Shown in pieces: positions 56,676 through 64,000 of a stretch of 64,000 nucleotides of DNA. The DNA lies in assembly GCA_942493375.1 (NCBI GenBank), contig OW818698.1, positions 4,712,001-4,776,000 of the forward strand. Reading direction: 5' to 3'. The notes below the pieces were generated by a model that was not told the DNA's origin, ran no database searches, and saw only the letters and a list, made by a program, of their open reading frames with translations. Positions within the stretch are counted from its first letter, which is position 1. Each line of letters opens with the position of its first letter. The translations under genes and the position numbers were made by a program. Source of the stretch: G942493375 sp942493375 (GTDB taxonomy: Bacteria > Armatimonadota > UBA5829).

Positions 56676-57814
56676 TGGATAATTCGAAAAATATCCCTCC
56701 TCCGCCAAGTATTCTGGTCGTAGATGATACTCCTGCAAACCTGCACTTACTTACGGGAATGTTGAAAGATTTGGGTTACAGAGTCCGGTCAGTTTCCGAT
56801 GGCAAGTTCGCACTTCAGACAGCCAGGCATGATCCCCCCGACCTGTTCCTTCTCGATGTGCTTATGCCTGGAATGAACGGATATGAACTCTGTCAGCATC
56901 TAAAGTCGGATGAAAAGCTTGCGGAAATACCGGTGATCTTCATCAGTGCGCTCAACGATACCATGGACAAAGTCAAGGCTTTCCAGGTGGGCGGTGTTGA
57001 CTACGTAACCAAACCATTCCAGTTGAGAGAAGTTCAGGCGCGGGTGTCGACTCATTTGGAATTGCATAAACAGAAGCATATGATACAGGAGAGTTATGAG
57101 CAGCTCCGGCAGCTTGAGGAGCTTCGGGACAATCTTGTACATATGGTCGTGCACGATATGCGTACTCCTCTGACAAGCATGAAAGGCTTTCTTGTAATGC
57201 TGGATATGGTCGAAGGCAAGACTATGTCTGCTGAAGGGCATGAGTATCTCACTATCGTAACCGAAGCCACTGAAAACCTTATTGAGCTGACCAGCTCGGT
57301 GTTGGATGTCAGCAAAATGGAAGCAGGAGAGATGACGCTGGACTTGAGCGAGTTCAACCTGACGGATATCATCCAGGGTCTGATGGACAAGCTGGAATCC
57401 CTGCGTAAAAATCGTGAGTTCATCATTGAAGCACCGGATGAAGCCACACCTGTTACAGGAGATGCCGTGTTGATTACCCGTATAATACAAAACTTGCTGG
57501 GGAATGCACTCAAGTTCACTCCCGATGAAGGCAGCATCGCTGTTGGTTATAGATTGGAGCAGGACTGCACGCATATATATGTCAGGGACACCGGTCCTGG
57601 TATCCCTCAGGAGAGTATGGGGAGGATCTTTGAGAAATTTGGACAGGATAAAACGCAACCAAAACAAAAGCAATACTCGACTGGTCTCGGACTGACATTC
57701 TGTAAGCTGGCAGTAGAAGCCCACGGCGGCACCATTGGTGTAGACAGCGAAGTAGGAAAAGGGAGCACTTTTTGGTTTACTATACCACTGATGGAACTCA
57801 AACCCAATGATTAA
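56675..57814 (+). CDS. Receiver-histidine kinase protein
   Basis: The 379-residue protein has an N-terminal receiver (Asp61 in LLDVLMPGMNG; KPF at 113-115) and a HisKA-HATPase kinase with His160 in MVVHDMRTPLTS and HATPase motifs NLLGNALKFTPDE, DTGPGIPQ and GLGLTFCKLA. No membrane segment is present. The ATG overlaps the previous gene's TAA by one base and its end overlaps the next gene by 8 bases, so the three are one translationally coupled operon and probably one phosphorelay. Confidence 0.93.
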   Translation: MDNSKNIPPPPSILVVDDTPANLHLLTGMLKDLGYRVRSVSDGKFALQTARHDPPDLFLLDVLMPGMNGYELCQHLKSDEKLAEIPVIFISALNDTMDKVKAFQVGGVDYVTKPFQLREVQARVSTHLELHKQKHMIQESYEQLRQLEELRDNLVHMVVHDMRTPLTSMKGFLVMLDMVEGKTMSAEGHEYLTIVTEATENLIELTSSVLDVSKMEAGEMTLDLSEFNLTDIIQGLMDKLESLRKNREFIIEAPDEATPVTGDAVLITRIIQNLLGNALKFTPDEGSIAVGYRLEQDCTHIYVRDTGPGIPQESMGRIFEKFGQDKTQPKQKQYSTGLGLTFCKLAVEAHGGTIGVDSEVGKGSTFWFTIPLMELKPND

Positions 57815-58952
57815 TACACACGATATACTTAATGCAAAAATTTTAATTGTTGACGATATGGAAGTGAATGTCCGTCTGCTCAATCAGATGCTGGGCAACT
57901 CAGGTTATACATCCGTTACATCAACAATGGATCCGCTTGAGGTATGTGTTCTTCATAGAACAAACCGATATGATCTGATCCTGCTTGATCTCCAGATGCC
58001 CAAAATGGACGGGTTTCAAGTAATGGAAGGCCTGAAAGAAATTGAAGTAGACAGCTATCTGCCAGTTCTTGTAATAACTGCTGAGCCTGGGCACAAGCTG
58101 CGAGCGTTGCATGCTGGAGCGAAGGACTTCATAAGCAAACCATTTGATTTAGCCGAAGTCCTGGCGCGTGTTCACAATATGCTGGAAGTACGCCTGTTGC
58201 ACATTGAATCAAAGGACTACAGTAAAGCATTACTGGAGCAGCATAACCTGTTGCAGCAGGCGCTTTTGCCATTCGAAATGCACATGACTCCTGGCTTCAC
58301 ATTGGCAACTCGCTTTATCCCTGGCTCACCTGGTAAATACATAGGTGGTGATTTCTATGATGTCTTCCAGACAGAAGATGGAAAGACGGGATTGCTGATA
58401 GGTGATGTAACGGGTAAGGGAATTGAGGCTGCATCGCTGGCAGTTGCAGTGCGCAGTACCATTAGAGCATTTGCATATGAGTTTGGTAACTCAGATCAGA
58501 CATTGACTCATACAAACGCCGCTACATACACCCAAAGCAGCTTCCAGGAACGCTTTGCCACGGTATTTCTTGCGATACTTGATCCACATACCGGACAGTT
58601 TTCCTACGCCAGTGCTGGACACCCGCAGTCCATGGTCATCCGGGCAGATGGCAGAGTGGAACTACTCGACACAGGGCAATACCCAATTGGTATGGATAGC
58701 CAGACTGTTTACACATCCTCGGAACTGCATGTGTCATCCGGGGAGACGTTGGTTATGTATACCGATGGCATCAGCGAAGCACACAAGAACTCGGTTATGT
58801 ACGGAGAAGAGGGAATACAACAGACCCTCGAACAATGCAAAAATTGCAGCCCGGAAGAGACTCTCGACAAAATATTCCAGGCAGCCTTGCAGATCTCCGA
58901 AGGCAAACTAATGGACGACGCCGCAGTAATAGTAATCAAACGGGACACATAA
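57807..58952 (+). CDS. Response regulator with PP2C (SpoIIE/RsbU-type) phosphatase output
   Basis: The 381-residue protein has a receiver (Asp61 in LLDLQMPKMDG; Lys111 in ISKPF) and a PP2C-type phosphatase at about 165-380. The metal motifs are GGDFYDVF (180-187), IGDVTGKGIEAA (about 198-209) and DDAAVIVIK near the end. Such regulators dephosphorylate an anti-sigma-factor antagonist in partner-switching systems. No such antagonist or anti-sigma gene is in this window, so the target is elsewhere. Confidence 0.93.
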   Translation: MINTHDILNAKILIVDDMEVNVRLLNQMLGNSGYTSVTSTMDPLEVCVLHRTNRYDLILLDLQMPKMDGFQVMEGLKEIEVDSYLPVLVITAEPGHKLRALHAGAKDFISKPFDLAEVLARVHNMLEVRLLHIESKDYSKALLEQHNLLQQALLPFEMHMTPGFTLATRFIPGSPGKYIGGDFYDVFQTEDGKTGLLIGDVTGKGIEAASLAVAVRSTIRAFAYEFGNSDQTLTHTNAATYTQSSFQERFATVFLAILDPHTGQFSYASAGHPQSMVIRADGRVELLDTGQYPIGMDSQTVYTSSELHVSSGETLVMYTDGISEAHKNSVMYGEEGIQQTLEQCKNCSPEETLDKIFQAALQISEGKLMDDAAVIVIKRDT

Positions 58953-59297
58953 TTTTAAATTCGTCCCCTTCACCGCCACACGAACAATGCATCTGTATCA
59001 GAGCGAAGGGGACAACATACTATCAATTTGGCAATATCTTCATCCCCGAAGCGCCGATGCCGATGCACAAGCTTTATTACATCATTTCTGTTCATTCTTC
59101 GCGTCTTTGCGGCTTTGCGTGGGAATATTTTCTTCAATTATCCACGTTCCTCATATATATCAACCTCAAAAAGTGCGCCAATCATGCAATCGCATTGCAA
59201 ATCGGCCAACATTTCTCTCCGTGTGAGATAAAACTCCCATTGATATTTCCTCAACAAGGCAGTAGAATAACCCCAGTATTCCGGTCCGAGGTGAGAT
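58953..59297. other. Intergenic, about 345 bases, repeats only
   Basis: Holds GCGTCTTTGCGGCTTTGCGTG (59101-59121), the same element as at 31192. A promoter for the next gene is expected but not clear. No gene recognised. Confidence 0.45.
59101..59121. repeat. GCGTCTTTGCGGCTTTGCGTG repeat, copy 2
   Basis: Exact match to 31192-31212 over 21 bases. A shortened relative, GCGTCTCCGCGTG, lies at 33361. Confidence 0.75.
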
Positions 59298-60467
59298 ATG
59301 CAGTATTGTATCGTTATGCTACTTGTGGCTGTGTTGATAATGAGTGAATTGGCCTCCAGCGAAGCAGCCACAAAGCGTCCCAGGAACTTGATTGGTTATA
59401 ATGAACTCCGCACCAACCTTTCAGGCGGACGGTTCGCCAACACTTCCACTATGCGGGCATTTGTTGTTCGTGCAGATGGCACTGGACGTAAGGAACTGGC
59501 TAAGGAACTTGCTGCAAAGCCCAATACCTGGACTCAGTTCGCTGGCTGGTCTGCAGACGGCAAATCGGCGTTTATCCACATAGGCTGGGAGGACCCGGAG
59601 AACGCTGCCTGGGAAGAGGAGCACAAGTCTTTCCGCATGGAACCCGGCAAATGGCTGATAGATTGCTGTCTGGTAAATCTCAAGACTGGTCATGTTACCA
59701 ATCTGACCGAAGTAGAACGTATCAGCAACTACAACACTGGAGTTTTCCCATGGCCCAAGGATCCAACGCGCTACGGTTTCACAGCCCTGATAAATGGTGA
59801 ATCCCACCCGTTCAGCATGAAGCTGGATGGCACAGACAAGCGGGATCTCTCCCGTGGCGCCGGATTTACATACGGTTTCAACGCTTCCCCGGATGGAAAA
59901 CGCATATCCTATCACAAAGACTATCAGATATACCTGGCGGATACCAACGGTGATAACCCGGTAAAAATAGAGACCGGTAACCCGTTCAACTTCGCCCCCA
60001 CATGGTCTCCTGATGGACAGTGGGTAGTCTTCGTATCCGGAGAACACTACAACTGCCACCCTTACATAGTAAAACGCGATGGTACCGGACTCAAAAAAGT
60101 AGCTGATAGAGGAGGGTATATTGGGGTAACTCTCTTCCTGGATGTTCCGGACTATCACGATGGCAGCAGCGACACTCCAGCCTGGTCACAGGGCAGCAAG
60201 TGGATATACTACACTGCAAAAGTTGGTGAAGCAATAGAGCTGATGAGGGTCTCATTGGATGGCAAGACAGAGCAACTCAGTCATTCAAAACCAGGTGTCA
60301 GCCATTATCACATGAAACCTTCCCCCGATGGGAAATGGCTGCTCTTCGGAGCTACCAGGGACGGAGTCCGCCAGCTATACATATCCAAACCAGACGGCAC
60401 CGAAGCCCGCCCAATCACCACCCTAAAACCCGGCCACGCAGCAATGTGGGGCTCCTGGCAACCATAG
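59298..60467 (+). CDS. Secreted TolB-like beta-propeller protein
   Basis: The 389-residue protein has a signal peptide (IVMLLVAVLIMSELASSEA). WD40/PD40-type repeats follow: FAGWSADGKSAFIHI, GFNASPDGKRISYHKDYQIY, FAPTWSPDGQWVVFVSG, KPSPDGKWLLFGA, with DGTG and SDGKT turns. This fits a TolB-type propeller or an oligogalacturonate-lyase-like fold (also a propeller); I cannot tell which. No lipobox. It stands alone on the plus strand before the YhcG-like gene. Confidence 0.75.
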   Translation: MQYCIVMLLVAVLIMSELASSEAATKRPRNLIGYNELRTNLSGGRFANTSTMRAFVVRADGTGRKELAKELAAKPNTWTQFAGWSADGKSAFIHIGWEDPENAAWEEEHKSFRMEPGKWLIDCCLVNLKTGHVTNLTEVERISNYNTGVFPWPKDPTRYGFTALINGESHPFSMKLDGTDKRDLSRGAGFTYGFNASPDGKRISYHKDYQIYLADTNGDNPVKIETGNPFNFAPTWSPDGQWVVFVSGEHYNCHPYIVKRDGTGLKKVADRGGYIGVTLFLDVPDYHDGSSDTPAWSQGSKWIYYTAKVGEAIELMRVSLDGKTEQLSHSKPGVSHYHMKPSPDGKWLLFGATRDGVRQLYISKPDGTEARPITTLKPGHAAMWGSWQP

Positions 60468-60535
60468 GGGTAAATATTACGGATTAGTTGTAATATCTTT
60501 ACGTTGGTATGGAAATATTATGGGGAATTTATGTG

Positions 60536-61537
60536 ATGGGTAACGACGTTGAAAATTCTTTTAGACAGATCGCAGAACTCATTTATCAGACTCGTCAAAG
60601 GTCATTACAAGTTATTAATACTGCGTTAATCGATCTATATTGGCAGGTTGGTGAATATATTAGTGGTAAGGTAGAATCGGCTGAATGGGGTGCAGGGGTT
60701 GTCGACCAACTTGCAAAATATTTGATCCGACAGATGCCTGATTTAAAGGGATTTTCCCGTCCCAACCTCTTTCGTATGCAGCAATTCTATGACACTTATC
60801 GCAATGAGGGAAAAGTCTCACCACTGGTGAGACAATTACCCTGGACGCATAACCTTATTATTATGAGTAGATGTAAGCAAATGTTGGAACGTGAGTTTTA
60901 TCTGCGATTGTGTATCGAGGAGAGATGGAGTAAACGTGAACTTGAACGCCAGTTAAATACCTCATTATTCGAAAGGGTAGCATTGAATCCACCGAATACT
61001 ACTACAATTCTCAGGGAAGTATATCCTACTGCAGAGCATGTGTTCAAGGATACTTATCTCGTAGACTTTTTGAATCTTCCAGAATCACATTCGGAAGCTG
61101 ATTTACAGACTGGACTTGTCGCTGATTTGAAACATTTTCTTCTGGAACTCGGTCGTGATTTTTGTTTTGTTGGTGAGGAATATCTTTTACAGGTAGGTGG
61201 ACGAGATTTTCATCTTGATTTGCTGTTTTACCATCGAGAGTTGAGATGTTTGGTTGGATTTGAACTTAAAATCGATGAGTTTCAACCTGAGTACCTCGGA
61301 AAATTGGAGTTTTATCTTGAAGCTCTGGATCGTAATGTAAAGAAGATCCATGAAAACCCATCAATCGGTGTGTTGCTATGTGCCACCAAAGACAGCGAAG
61401 TGGTGGAATACGCCTTAAGCCGATCACTTTCACCAGCACTGGTTGCTGAGTATAAAATTCATCTCCCTGACCGAACATTACTTCAGAGGAAGCTAGCTGA
61501 GTTTTATGAATTAGAATCTGGAAAAGGAACGTTATAA
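60536..61537 (+). CDS. YhcG/DUF1016-family PD-(D/E)xK nuclease-like protein
   Basis: I use ATG 60536 (333 residues, GGGGAA upstream); ATG 60509 would add nine residues. The N-terminal helical part contains QVINTALIDLYWQVGEYIS and LPWTHNLIIMSRC, and the C-terminal part the nuclease core: Asp in DFHLDLLFY and ExK in FELKIDEF. Both halves match the DUF1016 (YhcG) family, which is often linked to restriction-modification and accessory regions. It may bind or cut DNA. No modification partner is near. The gene looks more AT-rich than neighbours and may be acquired. Confidence 0.88.
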   Translation: MGNDVENSFRQIAELIYQTRQRSLQVINTALIDLYWQVGEYISGKVESAEWGAGVVDQLAKYLIRQMPDLKGFSRPNLFRMQQFYDTYRNEGKVSPLVRQLPWTHNLIIMSRCKQMLEREFYLRLCIEERWSKRELERQLNTSLFERVALNPPNTTTILREVYPTAEHVFKDTYLVDFLNLPESHSEADLQTGLVADLKHFLLELGRDFCFVGEEYLLQVGGRDFHLDLLFYHRELRCLVGFELKIDEFQPEYLGKLEFYLEALDRNVKKIHENPSIGVLLCATKDSEVVEYALSRSLSPALVAEYKIHLPDRTLLQRKLAEFYELESGKGTL

Positions 61538-61600
61538 CACCTTATTGCATTCTTGCACTAGTCTCTATCGCTAACCAAAGAGCACAACAGAGAGCAGCCA

Positions 61601-63067
61601 ATGCCAAACTCACAGCATTTAGAAATACCAATAGGTCAGCACCAACTATTCCTCGATGACCATGGCATCGCTAAAATCGAGAACCTTCATCGCACTATGC
61701 ATCAGCCCGTAAAGAAAGGTGCAGTCATCCAACCTGAAGGCCCCTGGGAGAAGACCATACAGACCCGCAGTGCACCATCCTGGGATCAGCATCAGCAAAT
61801 CTACAAACTATGGCTGATACCAGGAATGAGACCTGCCAAACCAGGAGATGAATTCCATGGACGCGCCTATGCAGAAAGCAAAGATGGAATCCACTGGACC
61901 AAACCTGCCCTGGGGTTACGTGAATATGGAGGTTCAACGGAAAACAACCTGCTGGGTCCGCTAGCTCCTGAGAATGCATTATACGATCCCGATGATATAA
62001 ATCCTGATAGGTGTTATAAAGGATTCATGGGAGATGACAGGGAGCCGATTGTCAGTCCTGATGGTATTCATTGGACAAAACTGGATGTCCCACCAATCCC
62101 TTCAAGTGATGAATCTAACCTGAGCTATGACCGTTTAGCTCGAATATTTATAGGGACTTTTAAAGTCTGCGGGGAGTCAGGTCGTTCACATACCGTCCGG
62201 ACCAGTAAGGACTTTGAAACCTGGGTAGACACAGGATTTACATTCAGTGCTGATGAATTGGACCAGAAGCTGGGGCGTGAAAACATAGAGCTCTGTTACT
62301 CTGATCTCAAACGCTGTCACCCGGTATTCAATATTCCTGCTGATTACAATGTGGATGTATACAACCTGGCTGTCTTCCGCTATGAGAATTACTATATTGG
62401 TATGCCATCTATGTTCCACCGAACAGCCAATGTTTCCAAGGACTGGCCTGGTTTTGATGATATGAATTTGCCGGATAACATTATGAAGAATGTCCGCTTA
62501 TACGGTGACTGGACTGGATTCCACCATGTCCAGCTCATGTGCAGCCGTGACTTAGTGAACTGGACAAGGCTGGGTGAACGCCAACCATTCCTTGACTTGT
62601 CCCTGGTAGATGGTAATGCTTACGACACCCAGGTCATAATGCCTCCATCAGATGTAATAGTCAATGGCGATGAACTGCGTTTATACTACACCGGAATCCG
62701 CAACTATGCCTATGTCACCTCAGCCAACCAGGATGCAACTGGAGCTGTCTGTCTTGCAACCCTCCGCCGCGATGGATTTGTCTCCCTCGATGTAAAAGAA
62801 CAGCCAGGAATCTTATGCACAAAGCCATTTATCCTACCCGGCACAAAACTGTACTTAAATCTCAATTCACTAAAAGGCTCATTGACGATACAGGTGCTGG
62901 ACACTGCAGGAAACATTCTGGCCATCTCAAAAACACTTGAGGGTGATATGATTGCAGGGGAAGTCAGTTGGAAGCGAGGGGATATTGGAAACTCAAAGGG
63001 TAAACCTATCTCCTTGCAATTCACTCTGACCAGCGGAAGTCTATACTCATACTGGATAGATAACTAG
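61601..63067 (+). CDS. GH43/GH32-like five-bladed propeller protein, paralogue of 40954-42426
   Basis: The 488-residue protein starts LEIPIGQHQLFLDDHGIAKI and matches the 40954 gene in opening, blade motifs (RAYAESKDGIHWTKPAL, YYTGIRNYAY) and the C-terminal beta-sandwich (~380-488). HPVFNIPADYNVDVYNLAVF is a blade with possible catalytic acids. The ATG at 61601 has AGAGAG upstream. It stands alone after the nuclease gene. The two paralogues may act on similar furanoside substrates. Function beyond the superfamily is not assignable. Confidence 0.65.
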   Translation: MPNSQHLEIPIGQHQLFLDDHGIAKIENLHRTMHQPVKKGAVIQPEGPWEKTIQTRSAPSWDQHQQIYKLWLIPGMRPAKPGDEFHGRAYAESKDGIHWTKPALGLREYGGSTENNLLGPLAPENALYDPDDINPDRCYKGFMGDDREPIVSPDGIHWTKLDVPPIPSSDESNLSYDRLARIFIGTFKVCGESGRSHTVRTSKDFETWVDTGFTFSADELDQKLGRENIELCYSDLKRCHPVFNIPADYNVDVYNLAVFRYENYYIGMPSMFHRTANVSKDWPGFDDMNLPDNIMKNVRLYGDWTGFHHVQLMCSRDLVNWTRLGERQPFLDLSLVDGNAYDTQVIMPPSDVIVNGDELRLYYTGIRNYAYVTSANQDATGAVCLATLRRDGFVSLDVKEQPGILCTKPFILPGTKLYLNLNSLKGSLTIQVLDTAGNILAISKTLEGDMIAGEVSWKRGDIGNSKGKPISLQFTLTSGSLYSYWIDN

Positions 63068-63210
63068 GTGTATAATATTATCTGGAAATAGATATACAAT
63101 GTTGCAACTAAGTATATGATGGTTGATATATCTGTATGCGCAAGAAAATAGCTTAAGTGTATAACATTATGCATTCATAGATATACAGAATCAACAGTAA
63201 GTATATCAGG
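63068..63210. repeat. Imperfect direct repeat, about 55 bases, period 89
   Basis: GTGTATAATATTAT...ATAGATATACA...AAGTATAT occurs at 63068-63122 and again, diverged, at 63157-63210. It fills the gap between convergent genes and is followed by a TCCTGTTAATCCTG-type repeat. Confidence 0.5.
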
Positions 63211-63254
63211 TATATCCTGTTAATCCTGTATATCCATGTCATATTGCCCGGTAA

Positions 63255-64000
63255 CTATCTGGTGCAAATATACCCGATAGATTCCAGCCCATCTCGGATC
63301 TTTTGGACTTCTGTATCAGGCAGAGGACGGATTGGTCTGCGCATATGCGGAGAGGAAAACTTGCCCAGCAGCCAGCGTGCCACTTTCATCCTCTGGTGGG
63401 CGCTGCCGGATGGTTCTCCGAATCCATAGATGATCCTTGCCAGTATGTCCTCTGTCTTCTGAGCTTTGCGTGCTCCCGGTAGATCCCCATCCAGTGCCGC
63501 ATGGGTCAGTTCGATGATCAATTCCGGAGCAAATCCAGCAAAGCCTACCAAAGCACCATCAGCTCCTTCAAGAAGTGTAGGCAGCAAAAATTCATCGTGG
63601 CAGGTGATTATTGAGATATGTGGAGCAGCCTCTTTGATAGTCTCATAGTCATATCGCCACCGGGCCATATCCCGCGTGCCCATCTTAATGCACACAACCT
63701 GAGGTATCTTGACCAGTTCCAGCATCTCTTTCAGAGTATATCCAGCCTTTGTCCATGCCGGATACTGATGCACGACAATAGGAATATCAGCTTCAGCCAC
63801 ATCCTGAAAGAACCCGACTGCCGTCTGAGATGTTCTGCCAAATCTGAGCCACTCGTGCGGAGGCATCAACAAAATCCCATCAGCCCCAGCTTCCTTCGCA
63901 GCCAGTGCATCATCGATTGCTTCCAGACTACCCTCAGCGGCAACCCCTGATATAACCTTACAGCGACCCTTGACTGTCTCCGCAAGTATACGGGTCACCT
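63255..64000 (-). CDS. DHDPS/KDG-aldolase-family protein, N-terminus beyond window
   Basis: The 248 visible residues match the dihydrodipicolinate synthase/N-acetylneuraminate lyase/KDG aldolase family. Schiff-base Lys is in VVCIKMGTRD; other motifs are GADGILLMPP, VVHQYPAWT (with the Tyr site) and GADGALVGFAGFAPEL. About 50 N-terminal residues with the TGE-type loop lie past 64000, since the frame is open to the edge and the usual first strand is missing. It could cleave a keto-deoxy sugar, in line with the sugar theme, but other aldol reactions fit too. The gene is transcribed leftward, convergent with the GH43-like gene. Confidence 0.85.
   Translation of the reverse strand, partial: VTRILAETVKGRCKVISGVAAEGSLEAIDDALAAKEAGADGILLMPPHEWLRFGRTSQTAVGFFQDVAEADIPIVVHQYPAWTKAGYTLKEMLELVKIPQVVCIKMGTRDMARWRYDYETIKEAAPHISIITCHDEFLLPTLLEGADGALVGFAGFAPELIIELTHAALDGDLPGARKAQKTEDILARIIYGFGEPSGSAHQRMKVARWLLGKFSSPHMRRPIRPLPDTEVQKIRDGLESIGYICTR

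Noticed and set aside
56900..57883. Long open frame on the minus strand (327 codons)
   Set aside because: It lies opposite the receiver-kinase and PP2C genes, whose domains and motifs are clear; the antisense product has no domain signature.

Overview
The window is bacterial chromosome with compact, mostly operonic genes, Shine-Dalgarno sites and frequent TTG or GTG starts (HDOD gene, ftsH, tsaE, methyltransferase, C39-DUF1573 gene, UroD-like gene). The mix is many glycan-degrading enzymes, Gfo/Idh/MocA oxidoreductases, a UroD-like protein, DUF1573, DNRLRE and chitobiase-like repeat proteins, HDOD/GGDEF signalling genes and many dispersed intergenic repeats. This resembles free-living environmental bacteria of Armatimonadota or the Planctomycetes neighbourhood; that placement is inference only. 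No 16S gene or other firm phylogenetic marker is present.

Layout: 0-7 kb holds a frameshifted DUF1566 lipoprotein gene, then a two-component pair followed by a GH106-like glycosidase and a UroD-like protein. tRNA-Arg and tRNA-His lie at 7.0-7.2 kb with their own promoter and terminator. From 7.4 to 14.5 kb come a Gfo/Idh/MocA oxidoreductase and, on the minus strand, an HDOD protein with a structured leader, an Lnt-like amidase, a DNRLRE-type secreted glycosidase-like protein and a CBS-GGDEF protein. From 14.9 to 19.8 kb are a GH38 alpha-mannosidase, a small membrane protein and a GH29 alpha-L-fucosidase. From 20.4 to 31 kb is an accessory island: a secreted chitobiase-repeat/beta-helix protein, an RHS-repeat protein with a distinct C-terminal tip, a small multi-pass membrane protein (paralogue at 35.6 kb), a 53-bp repeat pair and a RAYT transposase with REP palindromes and a truncated tandem copy. 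From 31.7 to 38.6 kb are a C39/DUF1573 fusion, a glycosidase-like protein, a PQQ-propeller protein and a PtsI-like protein without its catalytic residues. From 38.6 to 44.2 kb are a candidate structured RNA, ftsH and a leftward GH43-like/methyltransferase/oxidoreductase operon. From 44.4 to 45.9 kb is an iron-sulfur locus (MarR-type regulator with a cysteine cluster, NifU-type scaffold, Nfu). From 46.3 to 53.6 kb are a nitrilase-family amidase, tsaE-tsaB, a LacI regulator, a GH32-like protein and a GH78 rhamnosidase. From 53.9 to 59 kb is a three-gene phosphorelay ending in a PP2C phosphatase. The rest holds a TolB-like propeller, a YhcG nuclease-like protein, a second GH43-like protein and a partial DHDPS-family aldolase.

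Working together: the enzymes point to breakdown of rhamnose-, fucose- and mannose-containing glycans, with local control by LacI and two-component systems and downstream sugar handling by oxidoreductases and an aldolase. The least explained items are the candidate RNAs at 9688-9748, 38651-38760 and 45461-45534, the possible MarR/Fe-S regulon with two related palindromes, the PtsI-like pseudoenzyme, and the RHS tip with its neighbouring membrane protein.
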